Positions 11,371 through 23,649 are shown, numbered from the stretch's first letter. The stretch is DNA of 64,000 nt from Schistocephalus solidus (GCA_017591395.1 WEDG01004271.1:82493-146492); one strand, 5' to 3'. Program-made: numbers and translations. Notes: a model not told the origin generated them from the sequence alone.

Positions 11371-13448
11371 GGTCGTGATTGGGAATATTAAAAGTTTCGG
11401 GAATTCGGTTGACCTCTGCCTGGTCTCGGTTGATCTTTTTCGTAACGCATATTTAAGATATTCGGTAACCCTTGCAATTTAGTTTTGTGATTAAATACAT
11501 TTTTATGACCGAAACTGATTTGCCAATTTTTAAATATTGATATTAAATGCGTGCCAAAATACAGTTGCAACTTGATTATTTTTCACCTTGGTAAGAAAAA
11601 AATCGTAGGTGTGTTAATGCGCAGTTGTAAGCCGTGTAATTTTTAAGGATAATTTTGGAAGATGACTAAAATAATATTAAGATGTTTTAGAACAAGATTT
11701 TAAGGGATATTTTGTGTTTTAACGGTAAAATAGGCACGGATAAACATTTTGAGAGGGGTCTCAAGTATTTATGGTTAGCTGTGGCCCCTATTCTCCTCGA
11801 ATACCGGGGGTCAACTGTAAATATAGAGTAGATGTCCTATCACATACAATGTTAACCGAGATTCTGAAATGTTTTTTTTTGTTTCGAAAAGATTACTTGA
11901 GTAGGGTTTGATAATAATTATCCTGCGGCCTAATCTCAAGATATTTCAGTCAGGTATTTGAAAGAGATTTTTTCCGGACACATGACAAAACTGCGCTCTG
12001 TAAAAAGTGAATTTCGTAAGGTGAATTTTGCTGATTGTTTTAAGATGCTCTCATAATTTAAATATATTTATACATACCTGACACGAAATATTCTTTGTCG
12101 TGCTCATTTAGTGGCAAATTACGTCTTTTTCGAATTTTATACTTGAAGAAAGGGCATATTTCGGTTTTAAAAACTGTCGCAATTGCCAAATAATTTTGAA
12201 TCCACCTTGCTGTTAAATATGCATTTCGGATTTCTGAACTACGTGCTGCAGTCGTTCCGTCTAAGACAAATCACAAATTGCTTAATGCTATTTGGAAGCC
12301 GCCATGGAATTTTGCCCTGGATGTTGTAGATTTTATATGCAGCATTAATAAATTGACCACATAATATTCATTAAACCCCCAACATCGTGGAGTTAAAGGA
12401 TATAACAGACTGACAGCCTAACCTAGACACGTGTTTCACCGATATTCCGCCACTGAATGGCACAGATGTGAGATATTCGGCTTATAATCGGGTCCGCCCC
12501 TGGTGCTTTCTAGTGGATAGTCCAGTTTCGATGTTTCAGCGGTTCCCCGCAGTGGCTAATGGCTTTCGGCCCAAAATTCATATGAAATTTCGATCTGTGC
12601 CTATAGGCCCTCAAATAAACTGATTTGCTCCACGCTACAAATTAATTTCAGAGGAAAGTAACAAGCTGAAATGACTTAAACACTTTTCGTTTTTAAAACA
12701 TCCGTTTTAGATCAAATGAACCTCTTTACATACGGTGTCTACAAGTGCGCAATATATGATCCTCGAAAATAAACCCAGTACTTCAGAAGTACATGGGCAT
12801 ATAAATTGCTGCATTAATTTCCTCAGAAATTAATCGTTAACTTGAAGTAAATCAGTTCAAAATAGATGTAATTAACTACCAACTTAGTAACACGAAAGAA
12901 TATTTTTCATGCGTGTCTTATAGGATATATTTGAATTTATAAGGGCACCGAAAATAATTTAGAAAAATGTATATTGCTTAAATAGGCATTTTTTACAGAG
13001 TACAGTTTGTGTAAAAGCAGGCATCCTGGTGTGCCTGGAACATTTGAGTATTATACTGCAGGATGATTAATATTACAATGCCGCTTAAGAAACATTTTTC
13101 GAAAAGAAAATACATTTCGGAATTGTAGTTTGACATATCACAAAACAACAAATCTACAGTATATAGAGGACTCCGAAAAGCGACACATATTCTATAGCTG
13201 GACGATACGAACACTTGCATTTAGATAGGCAGGACAAATCAGTAGGCAAACATCAGCGAACAGCACCAGCTCTAATAACCAACTTAGACCGCCACAATAA
13301 CTTAAGCAGAAGGCATTAAATTGATACATTCTTTCAGCCTAAAATAATCCAAGCATAAGAAGAGACACTAATTGTAAATCAATGTGCACACAAAAATGAA
13401 AAGAAGCAATATTATAACAGCATACGAATAACTCGAAAAAATAACTAC
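11371..13448. other. AT-rich part of EFL1 intron 3
   Basis: No coding exon or RNA gene is seen. The only internal match I noticed is at about 12,422-12,445 (AGACACGTGTTTCACCGATA), which resembles the repeated unit at 63,105-63,520 (family F). A tetranucleotide-poor AT-rich background fills the rest. Confidence 0.5.
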
Positions 13449-13664
13449 CTCCTTTCTGGCACCTGACTGACCATAGTTTCCCTGCAAAACATCGGCTGTG
13501 AACATTTCTGCCAGTACAGAATTGACTTGTTCCAAAACTCGTAGAAGCCGGTCATAAACTTCAAGCGGAGACAGCCGAAGTTCCAGGAACAGTCGGTCAA
13601 TCTTATTCAGCAAAAGAACAAGTGCAAGGCGCTCATTCCAGGCTTGACGCAGTACGGCCCTAGT
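13449..13664 (-). CDS. EFL1: EFL1, third coding exon (G4 region)
   Basis: This exon is exactly 72 codons, phase 0 on both sides, between acceptor CTTCAG|ACT and donor GAG|GTAGTT. It starts TRAVLRQAW, matching the Gln-Thr-x-x-Val-Leu-Arg-Gln-Ala-Trp segment of EF-2-like GTPases. It carries the G4 motif NKIDRL at about residues 20-25 and then the EFL1-type helix with PLEVYDRLLRVLEQVN. It is separated from the preceding exon by only 73 bases. The next exon lies 9.9 kb downstream across an intron filled with mobile elements. Confidence 0.93.
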
Positions 13665-13737
13665 CTGAAGGCGGAAAACAGGATTTTTACCCATCCTTTG
13701 GGGGCGGAGAGCCAGCACTAACAGGACGACAGCTAAC

Positions 13738-14068
13738 CTGGGGACAAACACCTTCCACCACATCCACAACGATAACAGCCCCATCACAGAGTCGCACGGC
13801 TGTTGAGACGTCGGAAGCGAAGTCCACGTGCCCTGGTGAATCGATCAAGTTGATAAGATAAGACTTTGGATGGGCTGCGGCGTCCGCCGCCACTAGGCCA
13901 CGCCCTAGAGTCATCTCGGGGTTGTAGAATAATGATGCCGTGCTGGACTTCATGGTGATGCCACGTTCCTGTTCTGACTCCGTACTGTCCATATATCGCA
14001 GTTTCCCAGCTTGACGAAAGGATATTATGCCATTTGTCGCCAGAAGAGAGTCTGCTAATGAAGTTTGC
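13738..14068 (-). CDS. EFL1: EFL1, second coding exon (G1 end, switch I, G3)
   Basis: This exon reads [13 protein letters not shown], then GKLRYMDS, then the switch I motif ERGITMKSS, then the G3 motif DSPGHVDF, and ends GVCPQ at a CAG|GTTAGC donor (phase 0). These are hallmarks of EFL1 rather than EF-2 itself: after G1, EFL1 has a Leu-Arg-Tyr-Met-Asp-Ser stretch before the switch. The acceptor is ATTCAG|GC. The exon is 331 bases, one short of what the phase-1 donor upstream and the reading frame downstream require. The shortfall lies in the AAA run directly after the acceptor, where the P-loop Lys-Thr should be read. A single-base homopolymer error or a real frameshift would explain it; everything downstream is intact. 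Confidence 0.9.
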
Positions 14069-14599
14069 CTGAATTATCGGAAATATAGAATCAATAGTCA
14101 CGAGTGAGATTTGATGGCAACGAGTGCAAAAATATGAAAGACTGATCTATAAGCTGATCTGGGGGAGAGGGGGACAATCAAATAGTACCAGGTGTTGAAG
14201 TGACATAGGCTGATATGAATGCTGGTTTATCTGACTTCAGGATTAATGGCAACACGAAGCAGTGTGACTCATGTCCTGTGATCACAGCTTCGGCCCTTAA
14301 AAATCGCTCTTTAGCTTGTTTCCCTTTTTCAACTGATCCCTGAAACCTTTCTGGTCGAATTTAGCCACATCCTTCTGCTTCTCCATTTGGTTAACCGTTA
14401 GTAAAACAACATGTCTCCGAATTAAACGCATAAATAGTGGCTTTAGGTTATTTTAATGGAGAGAATGCCTCAAACTGAAAACTAATGTCAAATAATATGT
14501 TAATGTTTCCGTCTAGCAGTAAATGCGCATTGACTAGTTAGTATATAATTTACTCGGCACCTTTAGTGCTTGGTAACAAGCATATTTAAGTCAGATTAC

Positions 14600-15560
14600 G
14601 ATTGGTATTCATGGTTGTTCCGTAAATTAGAGAGCTCAGCTGAGGCTCAGACCCCGTGCTGTAGAAGACGGTTAAATACTATGTCCGCCACCTCAAAGAA
14701 CCTGCTACAGTAACGAGATTCTGTCTTGTCTTCCATGACCCTTTCGATATACTGGTGCAGGTGTTATTCGTTTCTTAGACCTCATCGGTAGAAGGCAGCT
14801 GGTTCGAGAGGAAGTAAAATACTTCCTAAGAGACACTTCGCAACATCAGACGTCCTTGCAGGGACAGGATCAAGTGTGACGGTCTGTCTACTTCATAGCA
14901 TGAGGGCTACTCGGCTGTACGCCGATTCGAAGATCAGGGAACCGATATCTGCTACCGCACACTCTGAATGGCACGATAGCAAAGAACTTTGGAGCAAAGG
15001 CGCTTCAGCTACTGAAGGTACAATGTGGTTGCACAGATGTTGTAGACGAGACAGTCCACTAACCTGTCTGCATAAATGATCGGAAATAACCGCATGGAGT
15101 TGATAATGGCAACGTCGGATAAGACACTCCGCGGATGGAACAACATCTAGGTTCTAAACCCTCCACTGAGGTCCGTTGAAAAAACCCCATGCCTGACTGA
15201 CCGCGACTGCATTTCCTCAGTACTAAGGGAGTTCTTGAGGCGATGACCAAACTGAACGACAGATCACCTGGTGAGGACTATCTGTCAATGGAAATTTGCA
15301 ATTGCTGTAAAGAAAATTATTAACTAGTCGGTTGCATGGCCTTCTGAGTTAAGGCCGGGACAGTGCTCGCTGACTGAAGGGACAATTATGTTCGATCAAT
15401 CCTTATTGAAGGCTACAGTTCAGTATAAGAACCAACGTGACATGGGCCATATCATTATCTCTACAAGCTTCCGTTATTCTTCTGAACTAATTCCACTAAC
15501 ATCGCGATTTGCGGGCACGAGACCGGTGGTATTCCTGGACGGGACCAAAATATTTTGATC
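14600..15560 (+). mobile_element. Possible remnant of a second LINE RT
   Basis: At about 15,230-15,290 the plus strand reads EAMTKLNDRSPGEDYLSMEI, which resembles the K-x-N-x-(A/S)PGED segment that opens the reverse transcriptase of RTE-like elements. The flanking sequence is GC-richer than the surrounding intron and full of stops. No endonuclease and no FADD box were found, so this is a tentative call. It lies in EFL1 intron 1. Confidence 0.35.
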
Positions 15561-18500
15561 AGCACTCCTCCCTTCGTTGAACCCGTGAATACCGCTGTTA
15601 TTGGCAACAGTCGAACGTCATCGGTTCAATAAATTTGCTCCCCGTTGTGACTTTCGGTGGTTATTTTCCTGTGTTTGATTATAATGTATGCAAGCATTCC
15701 ACCTCAATAACTTATCTTAACTCAATTCCATCTGAAGTTGGACGAGAGCAACTTCTTCAGTATCACCTCCGGCGTTTGTTAGGGCTGTGTTATCTCATAA
15801 ATTCTATTCAGCCGTGATACTATTTGTCCTTCAAAATTAGCTGAAAATGTACTTAAATTGGTCGTGGTTACGGCGGATAATTGTTTATAATTCTCATGAC
15901 GCTAAGGAGCTGGCATGCTCCATTGCAGAAATGCACCGTGCTGTAACTCAGACCGATATAAAAGCATCAGAAGTGAGGTTACAAATCAATTCCCCATCAT
16001 AAAGAAGATGGCCCAAAGTGCTGCGGTCAGATATATCTGCTCGGTAACACTACGCGGTGAAGCCTTGAGTTAGTAGACAGTTTCTACTACCTTGAGTGAA
16101 ACTGCCGAAGGGGCACGATAAATATTGGATGAATAATTGGACTAACAGGATGTGCGCGATCTTCCCCTCACCTCAGCAAAACCCCTAGGGCCGGCGTGGG
16201 CTCCGTCTGGAGACGAAAGGGCGAGTAATCAAGGCCTCCATCGAAACCAATATTTGTATGGATGTGGTCTATGTGTCAAACGCTTGGAAAACAGTACCCG
16301 GCCGATGCATTCATTCGGCGAACCTTACGCTCTACTTATCGAGTTATTCCCTCGAAGTGCAGTCATTCACAGCCGGAGCCTCTCGACTGTTGCTCTTTCA
16401 CTGGCAAACTACGACAATTCGGTCAAGCGTTGCACCGATATAACGTTAAGCGTTCAGGATGTCATTCATGGCAAATGAAGGCGTGAGGTGGTCAAATACA
16501 AATTTGAGTGGATTTGTTGAGAACCGGCCTCCATAACATCTTTGGCCTTGAAGTTTTCGGTCTGCGGGGCTGACATGCTAACTGATTGAACATATTTTAG
16601 TAGTTTGCCAATGACGGGCGGCACTATACGGCAAAATGGAAGCGGCTGTACCGGATTTGACGAGTGCGGTTATGCGTATGGTAAGCAGCAAACATTTGCC
16701 TCTAAAATAGTACTCTTTTTAGTTTGAAAATGAGAGGGACGTTGTTGAAGGACTCAGTTTCTGACTGAACATACGCTCTTTTTGGAGATTTAATCGGTGA
16801 CGAATTCTGAAATTGGGTAGCAAGCGCCCTATATCAAAAACCTTCACACGACTGATATCTGGGTGCACAAAAACCACCCCGCATCGATAAAGAAATGTGA
16901 TCATTAATACCCCTTAGACTTATCTTACAACGATTCTAAAGACTTCATTAAATTTGTGTGATAGCCACACGCAACCGATTGATCCGATAATAAAATCCAT
17001 TTTTTGACCATTTGATGAAAGGATATGCTCCAGTTTATAGATGCCCTATGACCCGATAACAGTGCCATTTAATATGATCGGACAGATATTCCCGACCGCA
17101 GAACTCAGAGACAATGGTCATTATTCTATAGGAGTTCACCCTCTGGTTCATTTTCTGTCAAAAAAAAACTATACGGGACAAAGCACAGCTCATTTCAGCA
17201 GAGCTTGCTAGCACCACAACGTCATTAACATTGCCCACGTTCGTCATCTACGTCTAAGAATTACTGCAATACAGGAGTGGTCAAGCAGTGTATGGTAAAG
17301 AAGTAACTACTAAGGTAGTCTCAAAGATTTAGAGAGCATAGTTTTGTAAGAAAGCGGAAGTAACCGAAATATCGGTCTCCTCACCATTCACATGAAATTT
17401 AGTCCTTTCTCTGGGATAATAGGCAGTAATACGTCGGAATACCTTCGGCTGTATGCTATCATATGGCATGGCCGACCACAAGAACTCGTAATGAAGAGAT
17501 GAACTTAGAGGCAAAATCTAAAATCGGGAGAGTGATTTCTCGATGATAGCGATTACATTCAAGTTTGGTGGTGTGGGGAGTGCATGATAAATTACCTTTG
17601 GTTCAACCCAAACCAGCGACCACACTTTCTTGTCTACAACTCGCGGCACAAGCGAAAATGGGTGAGGAGGATGACTGCGAATAGTCGCGGCAATGCAGAT
17701 GAAGCTTTTGTAATGGTAATTCTTACACAGAAACACTTCGTCTTTCTTGAAGATAGACTTAATGCACTTAGGTCGCATTTCAAAACGTATGTTGGAAGAC
17801 AGTCCTTGCAAAGTGAATTGCTACTCTTGAGTCTTTCTGTCACATCAAAGATCACCCCTGTAGATGACGGGCTGCAGCCACAGTCGTACTAAGGCGTGGT
17901 GTCTTAAAACATGCATCGTTTAAATATTCGCACCTTCCACGTTTGGAAACTAAAAACAACTTTGTTTTCTGGTTTTGGCACTATAAATCAGCTTGGCGGT
18001 CTTTGATTGTCGAAAAAGATAGTATGAGACAGGCTTACAGTCAACATTTGGTACAACCCTCTGCTAGCACCGTTGGCCAAAGCCCCATTTGGAAACGAGG
18101 TTTCACTGACGCCGTCAGATAAGTGGAATTACATGATCGAAGAAACTAAACTGCAAAAAATGCAGCGGTCCAATACAAGCTAGGTCCTCTAGTTCTTCGC
18201 GTATGCAGACGCACGGTGATGGGTTGAGTAGGCTGCGTCTAGGTCCATGAGTAGACACCACAATTCTGTTGAGAGCTACGTGATTAAATTTTTAAACAGA
18301 TAAAATGAGTAAGTGATTTGGCGCTTACTAGCGTAAACAGATAATTCTTTGACGAAGAACGTTAAAATAAGCTGGCGTGTCGCGCAGCGCTACAATTATT
18401 CCTGCCAAACAATCAGCATGATATTTTAACTTGAGAAAATGCAAGCCGTGATTTTGCAATAGGTATAAGAAAGGTACGATTTGTATTCCTCCATTCAAAA

Positions 18501-18600
18501 ATAAGAATAAGTATAGGTGTAAAATAGCTGTGTAAAAAGGAAAATAAACCGTTATAAAATTAACTCTTCCTTAATGTAATCAAGATTTTTATAACCTTAC
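15561..18600. other. EFL1 intron 1, no recognised feature
   Basis: Open frames at 16,152-16,478 (+) and 17,518-17,892 (both strands) are the longest here but show no family motif and no splice-site support. I see no RNA gene or clear repeat. Confidence 0.45.
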
Positions 18601-18688
18601 CATGATCAACATGAGCTAAAATGCAAACATTGCGTATATGCTCTCTGTTAAGGGACAACAACGACAAAACATCGCTAGTCAAACCCAT
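18601..18688 (-). CDS. EFL1: EFL1, first coding exon (G1/P-loop start)
   Basis: First coding exon of elongation factor-like GTPase 1, an EF-2-like cytoplasmic GTPase that works with SBDS to evict eIF6 from late pre-60S subunits (family knowledge). The exon encodes 29 residues plus one base. It begins with Met and contains HIRNVCILAHVDHG, the beginning of the G1 motif typical of EF-2/EFL1. The donor CATG|GTAAGG is strong and leaves phase 1. I chose the Met at 18,688 because EFL1 proteins usually have a short N-terminus before IRNVC. An in-frame Met at 18,820 exists, but the sequence between the two looks like 5' UTR. The next exon is 4.5 kb away at 14,068. Confidence 0.88.
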
Positions 18689-19855
18689 GCTCTTCGAACA
18701 TACAGACCGAATTATATGACGCGCTGCACATTCGGCTTGATATTCATAGCAAGTTGGGTTTTCGTAAGTGCTACTTTTCAACTGAGGCAAGAAGCCGCTA
18801 TACTTTTCTTTGCTTTTCAAGAAGATAAACTAAATCCTCATAATATATGAAAATGTTAATGCACAGATCAAGCGAGGAAGACTTCTTTATTGGAAGGGAG
18901 ATTGTACAAAAGCAATTCAGGAGCAAGAGTTAGGTCATGTACCTGGAAGTTCCAGTAGTCCTAAGACCAACGTACATCAACCCATAAATTTGGATCAATT
19001 TCAAGAACATGAAACTTCGTGAACCCTACGACTCTACTAATGGAGGTAGCCTTTGGCAAACACATTGAATCTTTTGAGTCCAAATACGGATGTAATCTAC
19101 TAGGGTTGTGCGCTTGAACATAATTTGTCATCGTAGTCCACAATTAAAAATCTATCAAATGGTCAAAGACGCATAATTGCCCGTTATATGAAATATATTA
19201 ACTGTTTGACCAGTTTTGCTCGCGCAGGCACACATTTACCAGAAGAGGAGAGAGCGAACCGTGCCTCTCATATGTCCGATGACAGCCAAAAGGACAAATA
19301 TTAGTGTTGCGAAAATTCCCATTAAAAGATTCAAAAGATGACTTGGCGAGCATACGCGCTGTTTTCGATAAGTTCTCTTCAGGCTAGTTCAGTTATTGGG
19401 AAACACTGGAACGTAGTAAAATTTAAAACATGAAATCTATAATGTCCATCCGTTTGTGTGGGTTATCTGAGAGGTTTGCATAGGGGAAGGATGATAAGAA
19501 ATAGTGTAATAGGCGGCATTGGGTGTCTGTTAGAGCCGGTCTAGGGGAAGGCATAGGACAGAGCTGGCTCGGGTAATGCATGCAGTTAAGCGGCCGTTGG
19601 CCAAGCTAAGCGCGGAACTTGTATGAGGTACTTTTGTGCGCAAAAGACCGACTTCTTCAACCTAATGACATTCGCTTCTGCTGCAGTATACGCTGACTCA
19701 GTGGCTTAGGGTGAATTAGTGGGACTCTCATAATTACACGGAAAGCTTCGCTGGGGTCCACACTATGCCCAGTGTCAACCAGATGTGCAAGGTTGGCATT
19801 TTTATGCTCTTTAAGTCACTTTATTGAGGGAATTAGGGTTGAGCCTTTGAGCTCC
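18689..19855. other. Sequence upstream of EFL1 start
   Basis: Holds the presumed EFL1 5' UTR and promoter on the minus strand. No TATA box or initiator could be assigned with confidence. No coding exon recognised up to the LINE 3' end near 19,860. Confidence 0.4.
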
Positions 19856-19907
19856 CTATTCACATTCAAAAATGACAATAGAATAAGCGTTTAAAGCAAT
19901 AACTCTG

Positions 19908-20285
19908 TCAAATGAAAACGTTAGGTCCTCGATATTGGTTGGCCAGCCATAAGCCTCCTCTACTGACACATGCTTTATTATATGAACAATAGTTTCTCAG
20001 CAAATAAGTATCCAGTTTGCCTTTAAATGTGTCAAAAGTTGCTGAAAGGTCCACCTCATCAGGTAATCCGTTCCATGCACCAACTGCCCTCTGCGAAAAG
20101 GCTTTCCGGCGGACGTCTGTGTGGACCAATTTTCTCTGCAGTTTAAAAGGATGACCCCGCAGGTGTTCCGTCTCAGCCAATTCGACGACGTCAGCAAATT
20201 CTAGGGCACACTCGCGGCTTCTGATAATCCGGTAGGTTTGGCTGATGTCCCCGCCTGTAATTGAGAGGAAACAAATCAAGTTCAA
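19908..20285 (-). pseudogene. CR1/Jockey-like LINE ORF2 C-terminus
   Basis: A 125-codon frame ending in a stop at 19,908, containing FPLNY-like sequence in the overlapping frame, then RGHPFKLQ, VRRKAFSQRAVGAWNGLP and FDTFKGKLDTYL. This block marks the end of the ORF in CR1/Jockey-like elements of worms and molluscs. The 3' untranslated piece to about 19,860 has an AATAAA-like motif (minus strand, about 19,826). Confidence 0.9.
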
Positions 20286-21122
20286 CTAGTCTGGTTTCGT
20301 AAGGCAGATGACTAAGATTCCTGACATTCGTAGCCCTCGCCTGCACTCGTTCGAGCTGTAGATAATCCTTCTTAAACCACGGACGCCAGGCCTGGACGGC
20401 ATATTCCAAGTGAGATTGAACAAATGCTCCGTAGGTTTTTTGGAATAGTTCCTTATCAATCTGCACAAATCCACGTCTGAGGGCCAATGAAACTTTTGTG
20501 TTGCGCGTTTAGCTGCCTTTAAACACTGTGAAGATGGTTTGAGTGAGGAGTTTATTAGAACACTGAGGTCCTTCTCTAAATCAACAATCAAAAGGGATTG
20601 CCCATTGAGAAGGTATTGGTAGGAATCATCCTCCTTACTGGTCTTTCTGGTACGGGGTTTTAGGACCACACACTTCCCAACGTTAAGATTTAAGAGGTAA
20701 CGAGCAGACCAGCTGCTAAGATGGTTGAGACTCTCTTGAATTGTGTGCCTATCGGCATCAGATCTGATGACCATCCAAAATTTAACATCGTCTGCAAACA
20801 TGACGGTGCTGCAACCCAGTTCTTCAACGCAGTCGTTGAAGTAGACTTAGAAGAGTAATGGTTCTAAGATGGAGCCTTGGGGGACACCACTTTGAACAGG
20901 AGTAGGTGTTGACTTCGAGGAATCGATGCACACAGTTTGAAATCTTGCTGTAAGAAAATCTGCAATCCATGTCAGCAGCATTCCTCTTATTCCAATTTCA
21001 GATAATTTATAGAGTAGACGTTTGTGTGGGACACTACTAAACGCCTCCTTGAAATCAGTGTATATGACGTCAACCCAACCATCTTCGTCTAATGAGCGAG
21101 TCCACTGCTCTGTGGATAGCAA
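20286..21122 (-). pseudogene. CR1/Jockey-like reverse transcriptase, fingers-palm part
   Basis: Frame one (21,122-20,847) holds motifs A and B. A stop follows at 20,847, and the frame resumes from about 20,830 with MFADD. RT catalytic aspartates are present at the motif A and ADD positions. The thumb part shifts frame again near 20,490 (MALRRGFVQIDKELFQKTYG and VQSHLEYAVQAWRPW, which are typical of the LINE thumb). Confidence 0.9.
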
Positions 21123-21560
21123 TAAACTGGAAAGACAAGAGCGATTCTGGCACGTTGCGCCTTTTCCAACTTACCCCCAACCGATCGCGATGACCTTGTC
21201 CTCGACCACTTCATAGCTGGCCTCCAAGATTGTGCGGTCTTAAATCACTTCATCCTAAACCGGCCTACAAACCTGACAGTTGCACTATAACTCTGCCGGC
21301 GATATGACAGTCACCAAATACAAGACACCACCCCGAACCCCTGCAAACCCACTCCCAAGGGACCAAAGCTATATCCTACCCCCTTCCACATCCACGTGAC
21401 CCCCGGATACCCGACCACCTACCAAGAGAACGACGCTCCCGATGTGGTTCCCCAACCACAAACCAGGGTGCTCATACTGCGTGGCGTACGGACCCCATGC
21501 ACGTAATTTCGGGCACAACTCTCCCTGTAAGTCCCCGTTTGTTAACTCTACTCACTTTAA
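21123..21560 (+). pseudogene. Gypsy gag remnant with cysteine-rich motif
   Basis: In a third frame around 21,190-21,290 the strand reads DLVLDHFIAGLQDCAVLNHF, a gag-type helical segment with a stop soon after. A later frame (21,442 on) gives CSYCVAYGPHARNFGHNSPC, a degenerate zinc-knuckle-like cluster. The N-terminal gag half is missing. Confidence 0.65.
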
Positions 21561-21819
21561 CCAACCCAGTCCTGTCTCTGCATTTACCGTTACACTGCTC
21601 CTCGACAACCACATGGTCCACGCACTAGTCGATACTGGAGCTAACGTATCCCTGGTGACTCATCTTAACCTTCCACAACATTTGCTTAGTCAAATAGAAC
21701 CATTGCCCACACCTCAGCATCTCCGAGCGGCAAATGGCACCTCGATACCTATTTCCGGAACCATTACAAGTGGTCGTCAACGCTTCCTATGTAACTCACG
21801 ATGTCTTAGTGACATGTAG
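21560..21819 (+). pseudogene. Gypsy aspartic protease remnant
   Basis: The reading frame carries ALVDTGANVSLV at about 21,620-21,655, with the retropepsin catalytic triad Asp-Thr-Gly and the following hydrophobic strand. It is followed by AANGTSIPISG, the flap-side strand of retroviral-type proteases. The frame ends at a stop at 21,817, before the expected second half of the protease. Confidence 0.85.
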
Positions 21820-22039
21820 CACCTCGTGGTCCCTCGTTCTTGGATTATACTTCCTCGCGAACCATGACTGTATCGTTTACACCCAAGACCGGCGTTAAAC
21901 ATTAGCCCCTCACACCACCCTGTCTGCCCCGGCAACCTCTTCCGACGACCCCGACCTCGAATATAATGCTGTTCTGTCAGCAGCCGCTTAAAACCCCACA
22001 CCTTTAGCTGACATCCTTCCCTCCCCCTCTCAGTAGGCA

Positions 22040-22960
22040 CCGTAGCACATTCCCAGCTGAGGAACCTACTAACCTCTTTTGCCGGACTCTTCACATGGTC
22101 CATGGACACAATCGGCCGTACACACCTAGACCAGCACACAATCGACACCGGCCAAGCCAAGCCGATCTGGCAACCCACACGACGGATCCCAGTACGATAC
22201 CGCGATGAGGTCGAAAAAATGCTGGATGCGTTTTTAGAGGCTAAAATCATCCGACTCTCCTCATCCCTTTGAGCATCCCCCATAGCCTTAGTACCTAAGA
22301 AGAACGGTTCCCGACGTCTATGCATAGACTATCACCGACTAAACGCCATGACGTTACGCAATTCATTTCCATTCCCACGGTTAGACTAAACCCTAGACGC
22401 TTGGCAGCGCCGCACCTGGTTTTTCACACTCGTTCTTAAATCTGGGTACTGGCAAGTTGAGATCCACCCCAGCGACCGCCACAAAACTGCCTTTACTGTT
22501 CCTCAAGGGTTATTTGAATTCCAAAACCTACCCTTCGACCTCTGTTACGCCGCTGCAACCTTCCAACGCCTCAGGTACCATGTACTACGGACCCTTATTC
22601 CGTATAAATGCCTCGTCTACTTAGACGATAGTATCATTTTTGGGCGCTCCACGCAGGAACACAATGACAACTTACGAGAGGAACTTGAGGCCCTCAAGGA
22701 TGCTGGCCTCACACTCAACCCGAAAAAATGTATCTTCCTGCATGCTGAAGTACACTTTCCTGTGACACCTCATCGCTCCTGGATATATAGCCCCCTACCT
22801 GACCGCGTGGAACGGGTATGCACCCGGCCGACGCCCACGAACCAGGCAGAACTAAGCAGTTTTCTAGGCCTAGTATCGTACTGCAGGCGTTTCATGTGCA
22901 ACTGCACCCACACTGCAGGCCCACTCCACAAACTCCCAGAGAAGTGTTGAGAGTTCGTTT
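22040..22960 (+). pseudogene. Gypsy reverse transcriptase, broken
   Basis: Seen in order: DTGQAKPIWQPTRRIPVRYR, ALVPKKNGSRRLCIDYHRLN, VLKSGYWQVEIHPSDRHKTA, CLVYLDDSIIFG (catalytic Tyr-x-Asp-Asp box), FLGLVSYCRRFM and the connection region. Stops at about 22,270, 22,388 and 22,947 interrupt it. All blocks match Ty3/Gypsy RT in order and spacing. Confidence 0.92.
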
Positions 22961-23643
22961 GGTCAGATGACTGCGCTTTAGCCTTCAACGATTTACGAGC
23001 TGCTCTATGTTCCGCCCCATTACTCGCCCTCCCGAATGTAGACAAGGACGCGCCCGTATTCAGTTTAGACACAGACACCAGTGGGTACGCCATCGGTGCA
23101 GTTCTGTCACAGGCCGATACAAAAAACGTCAAACACCCAATTTGCTTCGCCAGTAACACCTCGACAAGAACACAACGCCGGTACTGCATGTTCCGAAGAG
23201 AGCTGTTAACTATTATAGTATTCCTCCGTCAGTTTAAGCATCTACTGATCGGCAAACGTTTTACCTCACGCACAGACGACCGAGCATTACAGTGGTTGGG
23301 CTCATTCAAGGATCCCGTGGTCCAACTCGCATGCTGGCTAGAATGCCTGCAGGACTTTGACTTTGCCTGCCAGTTCCACCCAGGGCACAAGTATGGCAAC
23401 GCGGATTCGCTGTCACGGTTACTGCAAAATGATAACCTTATAATGGACGCCACGACCACCAGTGTTAACGCTATCACAACGTCAGAACCCACAATACACA
23501 TCTGGTCGATAAATCAGAGCAGCGATCCGGACACAGCTATCATGTATCGCCATCCAATCGAAGGGCTACCAAAACCGACCGAACGAGACATGAAAGTCAC
23601 AAGTCTGAGGGCACAACTGCTACTTCATCAATGGCCGTTCTAA
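22961..23643 (+). pseudogene. Gypsy RNase H and spacer
   Basis: FSLDTDTSGYAIGAVLSQ at about 23,060-23,110 is the first RNase H block with its catalytic Asp. ELLTIIVFLRQFKHLLIG and TDDRALQWL follow, then FHPGHKYGNADSLSR, the end of the Gypsy RNase H domain. The frame from about 23,188 is open to 23,641; upstream joins need a frame change. Confidence 0.9.
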
Positions 23644-23649
23644 ACCTTA

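Larger units (their letters stand above)
19860..21122 (-). mobile_element. 5'-truncated CR1/Jockey-like LINE
   Basis: On the minus strand the order is VDVIYTDFKEAFSSVPHKRL (RT motif A, Asp-Phe-x-x-Ala-Phe), SGVPQGSILEPLLF (motif B), STVMFADDVKFW (catalytic Ala-Asp-Asp), then a thumb region. It ends with the conserved C-terminal block (GDISQTYRIIR, RGHPFKLQRKLVHTDVRRKA, FSQRAVGAWNGLPDEV). This C-terminal block is shared by CR1/Jockey-type LINEs. The element begins abruptly inside the RT at 21,122 and lacks the endonuclease, as expected for 5' truncation during target-primed insertion. Three frame changes and a stop before FADD show it is dead. Confidence 0.92.

Noticed and set aside
17518..17892. 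Overlapping open frames on both strands in EFL1 intron 1
   Set aside because: No motif, no splice sites with matching phase, and open on both strands as expected by chance in a moderately GC-balanced segment.
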